Made by a program: the position numbers and the translations under genes
The notes under the pieces: generated by a model
Databases searched by the model: none
The model's input: the letters and a program-made list of their open reading frames with translations, nothing else
What the model was told of the DNA's origin: nothing
NCBI GenBank assembly: GCA_943328795.2
Contig: CALQBK020000027.1
Coordinates: 1-36,349 of the forward strand
Direction: 5' to 3'
Source of the DNA: Bifidobacterium breve
Lineage (GTDB): Bacteria > Myxococcota_A > UBA796 > SXON01
DNA length: 36,349 nucleotides
Shown: one piece after another, positions 13,941 to 22,615 of the stretch
Position numbering within the stretch: position 1 is the stretch's first letter
How the letters are laid out: each line of letters starts with the position of its first letter

Positions 13941-15218
13941 GTGGACCTGCGCACCCTCATCGAAGCCCACTCGCGACTGGACCCCGGCGGGATCCAGGCC
14001 GTGTTCGTGCAGGCTGCGCCCTGGTTGGCCATCGACGCCGCGGTGTCCGAGGGCCCGATGGGCGTGCACGTGCAAGCCCGGCCGGGCGCGCTCCACGTCG
14101 CGTCCCTGCCGGCCCTCGAGTGGCTGACCGTGCACGACCACGGCACCCAGCCGAACGGCCAGCTCAAGCTCTCGATCGGCCGGCTGCCGGCCCTCCGGCG
14201 CGTGGTCCTCGGGGTGGTCAGCGCGACCTTCGAGGAGCCCCTGGCCGTCACGCAAGCGAACCTCAGGGTGCGCGAGCTGCGTGGCCTCCACCACCTCCGC
14301 GTCGTCGAGCGGCTGCGCTTGTCCCAGGGCGATCCGGCCCTCGCGCGGCTCTCCCCCCGCTCGCTCCGCGTCCCCCTCGACCTGCCCCAGGTGCGCGTCG
14401 CGGACCCTTCCCGGCTGGAGCGGCTCGACCTCGCCGGGGCCGCCACGACGCTCGGCGGGATCGAGCGCTTCCCGAACCTGCGCCGCCTGGGCATCGCGGA
14501 CTGCGAGCTGTCGGACGCCTGGCCGCTGCTCGGGCTCGAGCACTTGGAGATCCTCGACGTCCGGAACGTGCAGGCGGATCTCGCGCCGCTCACGCTCCTC
14601 CCCTCGCTCAAGCTCGTCGCCGTCGCCGGCTGCCGCGCGGTGCCCGCCGCGCTCACCCCCGTCATCACCCGCGTCACCGACCCGAACCTGGACGCCCTCG
14701 CCGAGCGGGCCTCGAACGCGCCGGCCGCCGCTACCTTCGCGCGGCTGCTCCCCCTCCTGCTGGAGCGCGACCCCGACTCGATCCACGTCGCCTGCGACGA
14801 GCTCGCGCGGGAGGGCTCGGTCTCCGCGTCAAACTGGCTCCTGGAGGGCGTGAGCGCACACCAGCTCCGCAGCCTGCACCTGCACCCTGAGCCGTCGGCG
14901 CGCGCGTTCCACCTGTTGGCGCTCTTGCGCCTGTTGGCCCAGGCGCCCCCGGGCAGCCACGGCGCGGCCGTACGCGACAGCATCGAGCACGTCGAGGCCT
15001 GGTTCCCGCCCGGCAGTGACGCGCCGGTAGACCTCTCCGTGTACCCCGCGTTCCCCCGGCTGCAGACGCTCGGGCTCCACCGGGTCACCCGGGTGGTGGG
15101 GGTGCCTGCCGCGCTCGCCGTGCGCCACCTCGAGATCAGCTTCGCGCCGGGCTTCGAGCCCCCTCTGGGCCTGGAAGGCCTGGCGCCGGGCGCGCGCATC
15201 ACGAGGTCAACCGCGTGA
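13941..15218 (+). CDS. Leucine-rich-repeat-like protein
   Basis: A 425-aa protein with no signal peptide or membrane segment. It is built from irregular Leu/Val-rich units of about 20-24 residues (for example Leu-Xaa-Xaa-Leu-Xaa-Ile-Xaa-Asp-Cys-Glu-Leu; Leu-Glu-Ile-Leu-Asp-Val-Arg-Asn-Val; Leu-Lys-Leu-Val-Ala-Val-Ala-Gly-Cys), typical of divergent bacterial LRR proteins of the TIGR02996/myxobacterial kind, though the usual 42-residue N-domain is not clear. LRR proteins serve as protein-interaction surfaces. The GTG start is the first sensible codon after rlmN. The stop overlaps the GTG start of the CDP-alcohol phosphotransferase gene (GTGA), suggesting paired synthesis. The partner and role are unknown. 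Confidence 0.65.
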   Translation: MDLRTLIEAHSRLDPGGIQAVFVQAAPWLAIDAAVSEGPMGVHVQARPGALHVASLPALEWLTVHDHGTQPNGQLKLSIGRLPALRRVVLGVVSATFEEPLAVTQANLRVRELRGLHHLRVVERLRLSQGDPALARLSPRSLRVPLDLPQVRVADPSRLERLDLAGAATTLGGIERFPNLRRLGIADCELSDAWPLLGLEHLEILDVRNVQADLAPLTLLPSLKLVAVAGCRAVPAALTPVITRVTDPNLDALAERASNAPAAATFARLLPLLLERDPDSIHVACDELAREGSVSASNWLLEGVSAHQLRSLHLHPEPSARAFHLLALLRLLAQAPPGSHGAAVRDSIEHVEAWFPPGSDAPVDLSVYPAFPRLQTLGLHRVTRVVGVPAALAVRHLEISFAPGFEPPLGLEGLAPGARITRSTA

Positions 15219-15790
15219 AGTGGAGCCACCTGGTGACGCCCGCCGGGGCGCTGACGACGCTCCGGCTGCTGATGGCGGGCACCCTGCCCTACGCGCTGGG
15301 CACGGGTTGGCTGCTGCCGCTCTACCTCTTCGCCGTGTGGACGGACGTCGCGGACGGGTACGTCGCGCGGCGGTTTGGGCACAGCACGCGCGCCGGGGCC
15401 GCCTACGACGCGTGGGTCGACAAGTCCCTCCACGTCAACCTGGGCTGGGCCCTCGCGCTCGCAGACATCGTGCCGGACTGGTTCATGCTGTGTTGGTTCA
15501 GCCGTGAGCTCATCCAGCTGCCGATGCACTTCTTCCTGATGCACCGCTTCCGCACCGAGCAAGCGCCTCCGCCGCGGACCAGCGGCTGGGGCCGCGCCAC
15601 CGCGATCACCCTCTGGGCGGCCTTCTGCGTGGTGCTCGGCGGCTGGCCGAGCTCGGGGGTCGCGCTGGGCTTGACCGTCGCTACGGGGGTGCTCGGGACC
15701 ATCGCGAGCCTCGACTACGCGGTGTTCTTCTTCGGCTGGAAGCCGCCCGTGCGCCCTTCCGCCCCCGTCGGCGAGCCCGCTCACACCTGA
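15215..15790 (+). CDS. CDP-alcohol phosphatidyltransferase family protein
   Basis: A 191-aa integral membrane enzyme. The complete class I CDP-alcohol phosphotransferase motif DxxDGxxAR(x8)GxxxDxxxD is present from Asp 44 to Asp 69 (DVADGYVARR, then GAAYDAWVD). These residues bind two metals and the CDP-lipid and transfer a phosphatidyl group to an alcohol such as glycerol-3-phosphate or inositol. About six hydrophobic segments surround it. The length fits PgsA-like or cardiolipin-synthase-like members; the acceptor alcohol cannot be told. The GTG start overlaps the stop of the leucine-rich protein gene. Confidence 0.85.
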   Translation: MKWSHLVTPAGALTTLRLLMAGTLPYALGTGWLLPLYLFAVWTDVADGYVARRFGHSTRAGAAYDAWVDKSLHVNLGWALALADIVPDWFMLCWFSRELIQLPMHFFLMHRFRTEQAPPPRTSGWGRATAITLWAAFCVVLGGWPSSGVALGLTVATGVLGTIASLDYAVFFFGWKPPVRPSAPVGEPAHT

Positions 15791-15852
15791 CACGGGGCTG
15801 GCCCCCCGCCCCTGGATCCGGCATATGCTCCGCCGAATTCGGAGGCATTCCC

Positions 15853-17232
15853 GTGCGACTCGATCCCCTGCTCGGCTCGTTGCTCGTCCTCTCGCTGACG
15901 GCCTGCAACACGTCCCTTGACTCCGACAGCTGCGGCTGCGAGGACGTCGACGACCTCGATGGCGACGGTGTCTCCGAGGCAGACGGCGACTGTGACGACA
16001 CCGATCCGACCACCAGCCCGGAAGCCGGCGAGACCTACTACGACGGCGTCGACAACGACTGCGACGACGCCACCATCGACGACGACCAGGACGGGGATGG
16101 CGCCGCGGTGGACGAGGACTGCAACGACTACGACGCCGCCATCCACGCCGGCGCGGACGAGGCGTGCGACGACGCCGACAACGACTGCGACGGGCTCGTC
16201 GACGAGGTCGACGGGGTGCCGGGCTACGCGGACATCGACGGGGACGGCTACGGGGACCCGGCGCACCCGCCGTCGGTGTGCGACGCGTTTGAGACGGTGA
16301 TCGTCGACGACGGCACGGACTGCGACGACACGAACCCGGACGTCCACCCCGGCGGGGTCGAGGTGTGCGACGGGCTCGACAACGACTGCTCGACCGTGGT
16401 CGACGACAACGTCGCGGACGCCCCCGCGTGGCACGCGGACGCGGACGTTGACGGGTTCGGGGACCCGGCGGTCGTGACGTCGAGCTGCGAGCCGCCAGCC
16501 GGGTCCGTCACGGACGCGACCGACTGCGACGACGCCGCGAGCACGACCTACCCAGGCGCGCCCGAGGTGGACGACGGCGTCGACCAGGACTGCGACAGCG
16601 CGGTGGACGAGGACTTCGTGGCGGCGGGCGACCTCGTCATCACCGAGGTCGCGCTGCTGCCCTACGTCGGCGGCGGCAGCGTCGTCCCCGACGCGCAGTG
16701 GTTCGAGGTGCAGAACGTGTCGGACGGGGCGCTGGACCTGTCCGAGTGGTTCGTCGTGCGGGGCGACGGCAGCGCGGGGTTCTACGTGGACCCGGGCGCG
16801 GGCCTGGTCCTGGCAGCGGGCGAGCGGGCCGTGCTGTGCAGCAGCGAGGCGTACGTCGGGTCCGCGGACGTGACGTACCCGCTCGGGTGCGACTACACCT
16901 GGGGCGACCCGGCGGAGGACGCGAGCTACGCGGGGGCCTACCACTCCAACGTGTTCGACCTGGACGCAGACCTGGACACGCTCGGCCTGTACGTCGGCGG
17001 CGGGGTGGACGCGCTCCTGGACAGCGTCGCGTGGACGTACTCGGGGGGCGCGGATGGCGACTGGCCGCACGACGCGAGCCGGACGTTGTCGCTCGATCCT
17101 AGCCAGCTGGACGCGACGGCGAACGACGCCGTCACGAGCTGGTGCTCAGCGGCGGTTGACGCGACGTGGTGGTCGGACGGCGTGGCCTACGAGTATGGGA
17201 GCCCGGGGGGGGAGAACGGGGGGTGCTTCTAA
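15853..17232 (+). CDS. MopE-type repeat lipoprotein with lamin-tail domain
   Basis: A 459-aa lipoprotein. The signal peptide ends in Leu-Thr-Ala-Cys with Cys 18 as the lipidation site. Residues about 30-255 hold four MopE-like units built on the theme Asp-Xaa-Asp-Gly-Asp-Gly ... Asp-Cys-Asp-Asp-Thr-(Asn/Asp)-Pro ... Gly-Xaa-Asp-Asn-Asp-Cys-Asp, very rich in Asp and Cys and likely to bind calcium with disulfide support. From about residue 258 a lamin-tail-type (LTD) beta domain follows (Asp-Leu-Val-Ile-Thr-Glu-Val; Trp-Phe-Glu-Val-Gln-Asn; Leu-Asp-Leu-Ser-Glu-Trp). GTG 15853 has a clear ribosome binding site (GGAGG, 7-nt spacing) and TATGCT about 23 nt upstream. It probably sits on the outer-membrane surface. 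Its 3' end is 3 bp from the convergent kinase gene. Confidence 0.85.
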   Translation: MRLDPLLGSLLVLSLTACNTSLDSDSCGCEDVDDLDGDGVSEADGDCDDTDPTTSPEAGETYYDGVDNDCDDATIDDDQDGDGAAVDEDCNDYDAAIHAGADEACDDADNDCDGLVDEVDGVPGYADIDGDGYGDPAHPPSVCDAFETVIVDDGTDCDDTNPDVHPGGVEVCDGLDNDCSTVVDDNVADAPAWHADADVDGFGDPAVVTSSCEPPAGSVTDATDCDDAASTTYPGAPEVDDGVDQDCDSAVDEDFVAAGDLVITEVALLPYVGGGSVVPDAQWFEVQNVSDGALDLSEWFVVRGDGSAGFYVDPGAGLVLAAGERAVLCSSEAYVGSADVTYPLGCDYTWGDPAEDASYAGAYHSNVFDLDADLDTLGLYVGGGVDALLDSVAWTYSGGADGDWPHDASRTLSLDPSQLDATANDAVTSWCSAAVDATWWSDGVAYEYGSPGGENGGCF

Positions 17233-17235
17233 GCC

Positions 17236-19674
17236 CTAGTCGACCGACCGACAAAGCCGCGCGCCGACGTACAGCGCGCGCGACTCGGGGGCGTCCCCGA
17301 GCCGGAACGCGGTGCTCGCGGAGCGCCGGTAGGCGGTGAACGCCCCGCCGCGGACGGCGCGGTTGCTCCCACCGGTCGCGCGCGGGAGGAACCGGCCATC
17401 GACGATGGTCGGGCCCTCCTGGCGGTACGCGTCCTTGCACCAGTCGCGCACGTTCCCGGCCATGCCGCGCGCGCCGTACAGGCTCTCGTCGATCGGGAAG
17501 CTCGTCACCAGCGAAGGCGTCGGGCCCTCTGCGTGGCTGTCGCACATGTTGGCGAACGTGGGGTCCATGTGGTCGCCCCAGGGGAACGGCCGGCCGTCTA
17601 CGCCCCGCCCGGCCTTCTCGCGCTCGAGCTCCCAGGGCAAGCGCCACGCGAGGCCGGTGCGCGCGCTCTCCCACTGCGCGTACGCGGAGGCGCCGTGCCA
17701 GTCGATCATCATGACCGGCCAGTCCGCCTGCCACGCCGGCCGGACATCCGACCGCAGCCGGAACGTCCCGTCGAGGTTGCGGCCATAAACGAGGTCGCCG
17801 AGCGCGCCGACCACGGCCGGGCGCTCCCGGGGCGCGTACCGCAGCGCGAGCTCCTCCTTGCCGTCTGCGACCAGCGCGTTCAGGAACTCGATCCACTGGC
17901 GGTTCGTGATGGGGAAGCGCTTGATCAAGAAGTCGTCGAGCCACACGTTCTTGCGGGGGAGGCCCCCGGTGGCGTCCTTGTCGCCGCCCGACTGGAACCA
18001 GCCCGCCGGCACGTAGCAGTCGTCGGGCCCGAGCTGCTCGGTGCGGAGGAGGCGCACGGCCCGGGGGGCGGTCTCGCCGGGGGGCACGCCATCCCAGTGC
18101 GCCTGGCGGCCGATCCGCACGGGGTACCGCGTGGGGGCGTACCCCTCCTTCTTGATGACCACCAGGTAGGAGCCCATCGCCAGGTTCCACGCGCGCATGG
18201 GCGCTCGGCCAGGGCTGCGCACCAGCTGCAACGAGAGCCGGCGGTCACGCTCGACGCAGCGGTACACCTCGACGGCGGCCCCCGGCGGGTCCGTGTAGAG
18301 CGTCAACAGGCCATCGCCGCGCAGCCAATCGGCGTGCTGGCCGTTGTCGTGGGCGCGGAGCTGACGCTCGGCGCGCCAGAACTCCAGCGCGTCGCCGGAC
18401 GCCTCGGCCGACGCCATCCGGAGCCGGTAGTGATCGGCCAGGCGGGCGTTCGCCTCGGGCAGCTCGGGATCGAGCGACAGGGCAGCGCGCAGCAGCTGGA
18501 CCCGGCGCACGTCTTCGAGCGCGGCCTGCTGGGCGAGCTCCTCGGCCTCGTCTTCCAGGTCCCAGATCCCCCGCTTCGCGTCGACTGCGGTGTGGCCCGG
18601 CACCTGGTTGGCCATCGTCGCGGCCTGGTCCCGCGCGACTCGTGACCGCTCCGCGAGCGTCCGGATCCTCGCCTGCTGCTCCTCGGCCTCGCGCACCAGC
18701 GCGACGGCCTTCGCCTGGTCCCGCGCGCCCTCGAGGTACGCCTGCACGCCGGCGGCGAGCTCCCCGGCCTCGGCGTAGCGGTCGGCCGGGTTGCGCCCCA
18801 TCGCGCGCTCGCACAGGTCCACCAGGTGCTCGGGCGGGTTCGGCTTCTTCCCGAGCTCGGGCGGGCTCGTGGAGCGCACCACGCGAGGCAGCGGCTTCGG
18901 CGGGTGCTTCCGCACCATGTCGAGCACCTCCTCCACCGTGTCCCCGTCAAACGGCGGCACCCCCGCGAGGATCTCGTAGAGGATCGAGCCGAGGGCGTAC
19001 ACGTCTGCGGTCAGGCCCGTCGTCTGCCCGCGCGCCTGCTCGGGCGGCATGTAGGACGGCGTGCCCACCACCGCGCCCATCGTGGTCGCGTGGGCGTCGC
19101 CCGACGGCGTGCCGTCGTGGCGGCCGAGCTCCCCGGTGGTGTCGCTGCCATCCAGCATCTTGGCCAGGCCCCAGTCCAGGACCAGCACCTCGCCGAACGC
19201 GCCGAGCATGATGTTGTCGGGCTTCAGGTCGCGGTGGACCACCTTGCGCGAGTGGGCGAACGCCACCGCCTCGCACACGCGGTGAAACGCCTGGATGAGC
19301 CCCGCGAAGCTCCAGCCCGACGCTGTCACCCCCCAACGCCCGTCGGTCGAGACCCTGTGGATCTCGCTGATGAGCGCGGTGAGCGTGACGCCCTTGACCT
19401 CCTTCATCGCGAAGTACGGGCGGCCGTCCTCGGTGCTGCCGAGCGCGTGCACGGGCACGATCCCAGGGTGCTCGAGCCGAGCCGTGATCCGCGCCTCCTG
19501 CACGAACCGGGCGAGCAGCGAGGGGTCGGCGACGAACTCGGTGCGGAGCAGCTTGATGGCTACGTCGCGGCGCAGGAGCTTGTCGCGAGCGCGGCGAACT
19601 TCGCCCATGCCGCCCGCGCCGAGCTCGCCGAGGTCTTGGTACTCAGGGCTTGGATTTGGCAACGAAGCCTTCAT
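17236..19674 (-). CDS. Ser/Thr protein kinase with PEGA and C-terminal FGE-sulfatase-type domain
   Basis: An 812-aa Hanks-type kinase. The Gly loop GAGGMGEV is at 19-26, Lys 41 is in VAIKLL, Asp 149 in HRDLKPDN is catalytic, and the metal-binding motif is Asp 167 in DWG (Trp for Phe, common in myxobacterial kinases); GTPSYMPPEQA marks the activation loop end. A helical, Glu/Ala/Arg-rich stretch (about 330-400) is followed by a PEGA-like beta unit (about 470-540: Thr-Asp-Pro-Pro-Gly-Ala-Ala-Val; Tyr-Leu-Val-Val-Ile-Lys-Lys-Glu-Gly-Tyr) and an FGE-sulfatase-type domain (about 560-812) with Trp-Arg-Leu-Pro, Phe-Pro-Trp-Gly, Gly-Asn-Val-Arg-Asp-Trp and Val-Gly-Ala-Arg-Leu-Cys. No membrane helix is seen, so it is likely cytoplasmic. 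In such fusions the FGE-like part is probably a binding or regulatory domain. I prefer ATG 19674 over 19758, which only adds 28 unrelated residues. Confidence 0.9.
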   Translation of the reverse strand: MKASLPNPSPEYQDLGELGAGGMGEVRRARDKLLRRDVAIKLLRTEFVADPSLLARFVQEARITARLEHPGIVPVHALGSTEDGRPYFAMKEVKGVTLTALISEIHRVSTDGRWGVTASGWSFAGLIQAFHRVCEAVAFAHSRKVVHRDLKPDNIMLGAFGEVLVLDWGLAKMLDGSDTTGELGRHDGTPSGDAHATTMGAVVGTPSYMPPEQARGQTTGLTADVYALGSILYEILAGVPPFDGDTVEEVLDMVRKHPPKPLPRVVRSTSPPELGKKPNPPEHLVDLCERAMGRNPADRYAEAGELAAGVQAYLEGARDQAKAVALVREAEEQQARIRTLAERSRVARDQAATMANQVPGHTAVDAKRGIWDLEDEAEELAQQAALEDVRRVQLLRAALSLDPELPEANARLADHYRLRMASAEASGDALEFWRAERQLRAHDNGQHADWLRGDGLLTLYTDPPGAAVEVYRCVERDRRLSLQLVRSPGRAPMRAWNLAMGSYLVVIKKEGYAPTRYPVRIGRQAHWDGVPPGETAPRAVRLLRTEQLGPDDCYVPAGWFQSGGDKDATGGLPRKNVWLDDFLIKRFPITNRQWIEFLNALVADGKEELALRYAPRERPAVVGALGDLVYGRNLDGTFRLRSDVRPAWQADWPVMMIDWHGASAYAQWESARTGLAWRLPWELEREKAGRGVDGRPFPWGDHMDPTFANMCDSHAEGPTPSLVTSFPIDESLYGARGMAGNVRDWCKDAYRQEGPTIVDGRFLPRATGGSNRAVRGGAFTAYRRSASTAFRLGDAPESRALYVGARLCRSVD

Positions 19675-19764
19675 GCGAACCGGGAGGGAGAAGACGTCCC
19701 CGTAACCACGATCCCGCTGCCGTGGGCACGTCTGCGCCCCCGGGAGGAGGCGCTGCATGCAGGA

Positions 19765-21549
19765 CTATCCGCGCGGCGCCCGTGACGCCGGCCCGCCGCG
19801 GCGGCGGAGCACCAGGCCCCCCAGGAGCAGCAGCGCGCCGAGCCCCGCCGGGGACCCGGGCGCGGTCGAGCACGTCCCGCACCCGAGCGCGTAGTCGGAG
19901 TCGTCGTCCGGCGTCACCCCGGGGTGATCGTCGTTCGCGGTGTCCTGGCCGCTGTCCCCGGCGCCGGTGTCGGCCGGGCCGGTGTCCTCCCCCGTGTCGT
20001 CCCCCGGGTCCACCGCGGGGTCCTCGAGCCACGCGTCCACCTTCCCGATGGTGTCCTCGCTCGTGTACCGCGCGCCGAGCGCGGCCTCCCAGGCCTTCGT
20101 GTCGTCCCCGTCGGCGTCGTCGATCAACAGCTGGCCGGTGATCGGGCTCGCGTACAGCAGGTCGAGGTGCGAGAGGTTCGCGGTGTAGGTGTCCACCACC
20201 ACCGCGCCGCGGCCCGTCAGCGCCGTCGCGTCGAGCGCGCTCGTGACGAACACCAGCCCGTCCGAGGGCCCCGTGATCTCGCCCAGCACCAGCGCGCCAG
20301 AGGCCAACCCCTGCACCTCCTCCGCGGAGATCCCGACGTCCACCAGCGCGTCGCCAATCGCGTCGGCGATCAGCGTCGAGAACGCGTCGAGCCCCTCGTA
20401 GAACGCGTCGGCGAACACGGTCCCGTAGTACTCGGTGACCATCGTCTCGTACGACGCGGGCATCAACGGGTTCTCGCCGGCCAGCAGGTACACCTCGACG
20501 GAGGGGTCCACGCCGTGCCCGTGCAGCTCGTCGATCAGCCGGCCGCCGGCGTCGATCGCGACGTCGATGCCATCGGCCTTCGAGTAGTAGCCGGTGCCGC
20601 CTTCGTAGGTCGTGTACCAGTCCTGCTGCGCCGCGTAGGTGCCGAGCCACGGCATCTGCCCCGGCAGCGTGTAGTCCTGGCGGGCCAGCAGCTGGCGCTG
20701 CCCGGGGAACAGGTCCGAGCCGTCCGGGAGGAAGTCCTGGTCGGTGAGCGCCGAGGATCCGTAGGGGTTCGAGGTCGTGTAGGGGTAGTAGTCGGACCAG
20801 GACGACGGGGAGAACGCCGTGTCGGCGTCGAGCGACATCTCGTTGCCCGAGCTCCACCGGAACGCGGTGTCGATGCCCGCGAGCGGGGTCGCGATGAACA
20901 CGGCGCGGCGGACCGAGCCGTCGTAGGGCGTCCCGACCCCGGCGTAGGCCTCCGCCGTGTCGGTGGTGCCCCACGTGCTGCCGGCGGTGTTCGAGAGGTA
21001 CACGGCCGTAGCGACGCCGCCCTTCGAGTGGCTCACGACGTCCACGTGGTCGGCGCCGGTGCGCGCGCGGATCACGGCTACGGCGTCTGCGACGAGCTCG
21101 GCTTGCTGGAAGACGTCCCCGTGCGGGTGCGGGAAGGTGATCGCGAACACCGGGCGGAACGCGTAGTCAAAGTGGCTCGCCATCGTGATGAAGCCGCGGC
21201 TGGCGTTGTCCCCGGCGCCGGGGACGAAGAGGATCGGCGTGCCCGTGGCCAGCGCGATGTCGGGGCCGACGTGCAGCAGGAACGTGCCCGAGTCGGGCTC
21301 GGAGGTCCCAAAACACGTGGCGATCCACGGCGCGTAGAAGTCGCCGCTCGGCCAGGCGGTCTCCGCGTTGTACGTGACCGGGCCGAAGAGCGTGGTGTCG
21401 GGGTCCCGGTAGCGGGCGATCTCGGCCCAGAGCCGGACCGAGCCATCGTCGGTGTAGGTCTCCGTGCCGGTGTAGGCGTGCTCCGAGGTCGCGGGGTCGA
21501 ACCCGGAGGTGGCATGCGCGGGAGAGGACAAGGCGAGGAGGAGGATCAT
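19765..21549 (-). CDS. Secreted alpha/beta hydrolase (lipase/esterase-like) with MYXO-CTERM-type tail
   Basis: A 594-aa exported protein. A very short signal peptide ends at Pro-Ala-His-Ala (residue 13). The core has an oxyanion-type strand Thr-Pro-Ile-Leu-Phe-Val-Pro-Gly-Ala-Gly (residues 104-113) and the nucleophile elbow Ser-His-Ser-Lys-Gly-Gly with Ser 175, preceded by Val-Asp-Val-Val. The Gly of the classic GxSxG is Ser here, which is tolerated in lipases of this kind. Candidates for the acid and His lie further on, but I cannot fix them. The C-terminus is Asp-Thr-Gly rich, then Gly-Cys-Gly-Thr-Cys, a Leu/Gly helix and Arg-Arg-Arg. Substrate unknown. It follows the lipoprotein hydrolase gene by 67 bp and precedes the kinase by 90 bp on the same strand. 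Confidence 0.75.
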   Translation of the reverse strand: MILLLALSSPAHATSGFDPATSEHAYTGTETYTDDGSVRLWAEIARYRDPDTTLFGPVTYNAETAWPSGDFYAPWIATCFGTSEPDSGTFLLHVGPDIALATGTPILFVPGAGDNASRGFITMASHFDYAFRPVFAITFPHPHGDVFQQAELVADAVAVIRARTGADHVDVVSHSKGGVATAVYLSNTAGSTWGTTDTAEAYAGVGTPYDGSVRRAVFIATPLAGIDTAFRWSSGNEMSLDADTAFSPSSWSDYYPYTTSNPYGSSALTDQDFLPDGSDLFPGQRQLLARQDYTLPGQMPWLGTYAAQQDWYTTYEGGTGYYSKADGIDVAIDAGGRLIDELHGHGVDPSVEVYLLAGENPLMPASYETMVTEYYGTVFADAFYEGLDAFSTLIADAIGDALVDVGISAEEVQGLASGALVLGEITGPSDGLVFVTSALDATALTGRGAVVVDTYTANLSHLDLLYASPITGQLLIDDADGDDTKAWEAALGARYTSEDTIGKVDAWLEDPAVDPGDDTGEDTGPADTGAGDSGQDTANDDHPGVTPDDDSDYALGCGTCSTAPGSPAGLGALLLLGGLVLRRRGGPASRAPRG

Positions 21550-21616
21550 GGCATGCTCGGGGCGAAGGGCGGTACACGCGAGGGAGAGGCGGAGGGGCGG
21601 CGCGCCGCCCGGCGGG

Positions 21617-22615
21617 TCAACCCGCGTCTCCGAGGAACGTGTCTACCGCGGCGTTGAAGCCGCGGGGGTCGTCGTGGTGAACCGTGTGGCCAGCGCCGGG
21701 GAGCACGACGAGCTGGGCGTCGGGGAGCTGGGTCGCTCCCTGCTGGCCGACCGACCGAGTACTCCCGGGGTTGAACACCGGGTTTGGGATCAGGTGGTCG
21801 TCAGACCCGAACACGATGAGCGTAGGCACCGTGATCTCGGGGAGGCGGCTCCACACCGGGAAGTCCAACATCCCGGCGATGCACCGCGAGACCGCGACGC
21901 TCGTGGCGGCGAACGACGGGCCGTGCCCGAGCCGAACGCGCTCCTCGATCAGGCGCTCGACGCCGGCGTCGTGCTTGTTGAACACGCTCGCGACGAAATT
22001 CGCGCGGATCTCGTCCTCGCCGGCGTCCATCGCCCGCGTCTCTGTCCACCAGGACTTCATGAACTGGCTCGCGCCGGGGGAGAACCGCTCGATCCCGGCC
22101 GGGGCCGCGAGCACGAGCCGCTCGACGCGCTCGGGGTGTTCGAGCGCCAGCGTCATCGCGACCTGGCCGCCCATCGAGTGCCCGATGACGACGGCGCGGG
22201 GCGCCCACACGGCCGCCATCCAGTCGGACACGACGTCGGCGTACCAGGGCGGGGTGTAGGGCGCGTCGGGGCGCGAAGACTGCCCAAACCCCGGGAGGTC
22301 GAGGGCGAGGACCCGGTGGTGCTTGGCGAGGTGCGGGAGCTGGTACTCCCAGAAGCTCGAGTAGCTGGACAAGCCGTGGATCAGCACGATGGTGCTCGGG
22401 CCGTTGCCGGAGGGCGGGGCGTCCGGCGGGTCCCCGGAGTCCAGGTACGCGATGTCCACGCCGTGCACGCTGATGTGCTGCACGGGGAGCGGCGTCCAGA
22501 TCTCGGCAGGCTGGATGGGGCCCTTCGCGGCGTAGCGGGGGGCGCACGCGGACTGCATCGCGGCGAGCGCGAGCAGGCCAGGGACGGCGGCGAAGCGGAG
22601 CGTTCGGGGCAGCAT
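21617..22615 (-). CDS. Alpha/beta-fold hydrolase, probable lipoprotein
   Basis: A 332-aa hydrolase. The N-terminus carries two Arg, a hydrophobic stretch and Cys 24 in Met-Gln-Ser-Ala-Cys, a loose lipobox. The hydrolase core is textbook: His 80-Gly 81 oxyanion motif (LIHGLSSYSSFW), Asp-Leu-Pro-Gly-Phe-Gly-Gln-Ser-Ser, nucleophile Ser 147 in GHSMGG, acid in Phe-Gly-Ser-Asp-Asp-His and the catalytic His in Gly-Ala-Gly-His-Thr-Val. The family cleaves esters or C-C bonds; the substrate is not evident. Its ATG overlaps the stop of the outer-membrane protein gene as TGATG, so both are co-translated. Near the polyhydroxyalkanoate genes a role on hydroxyacid esters is conceivable, but nothing in the sequence proves it. 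Confidence 0.85.
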   Translation of the reverse strand: MLPRTLRFAAVPGLLALAAMQSACAPRYAAKGPIQPAEIWTPLPVQHISVHGVDIAYLDSGDPPDAPPSGNGPSTIVLIHGLSSYSSFWEYQLPHLAKHHRVLALDLPGFGQSSRPDAPYTPPWYADVVSDWMAAVWAPRAVVIGHSMGGQVAMTLALEHPERVERLVLAAPAGIERFSPGASQFMKSWWTETRAMDAGEDEIRANFVASVFNKHDAGVERLIEERVRLGHGPSFAATSVAVSRCIAGMLDFPVWSRLPEITVPTLIVFGSDDHLIPNPVFNPGSTRSVGQQGATQLPDAQLVVLPGAGHTVHHDDPRGFNAAVDTFLGDAG

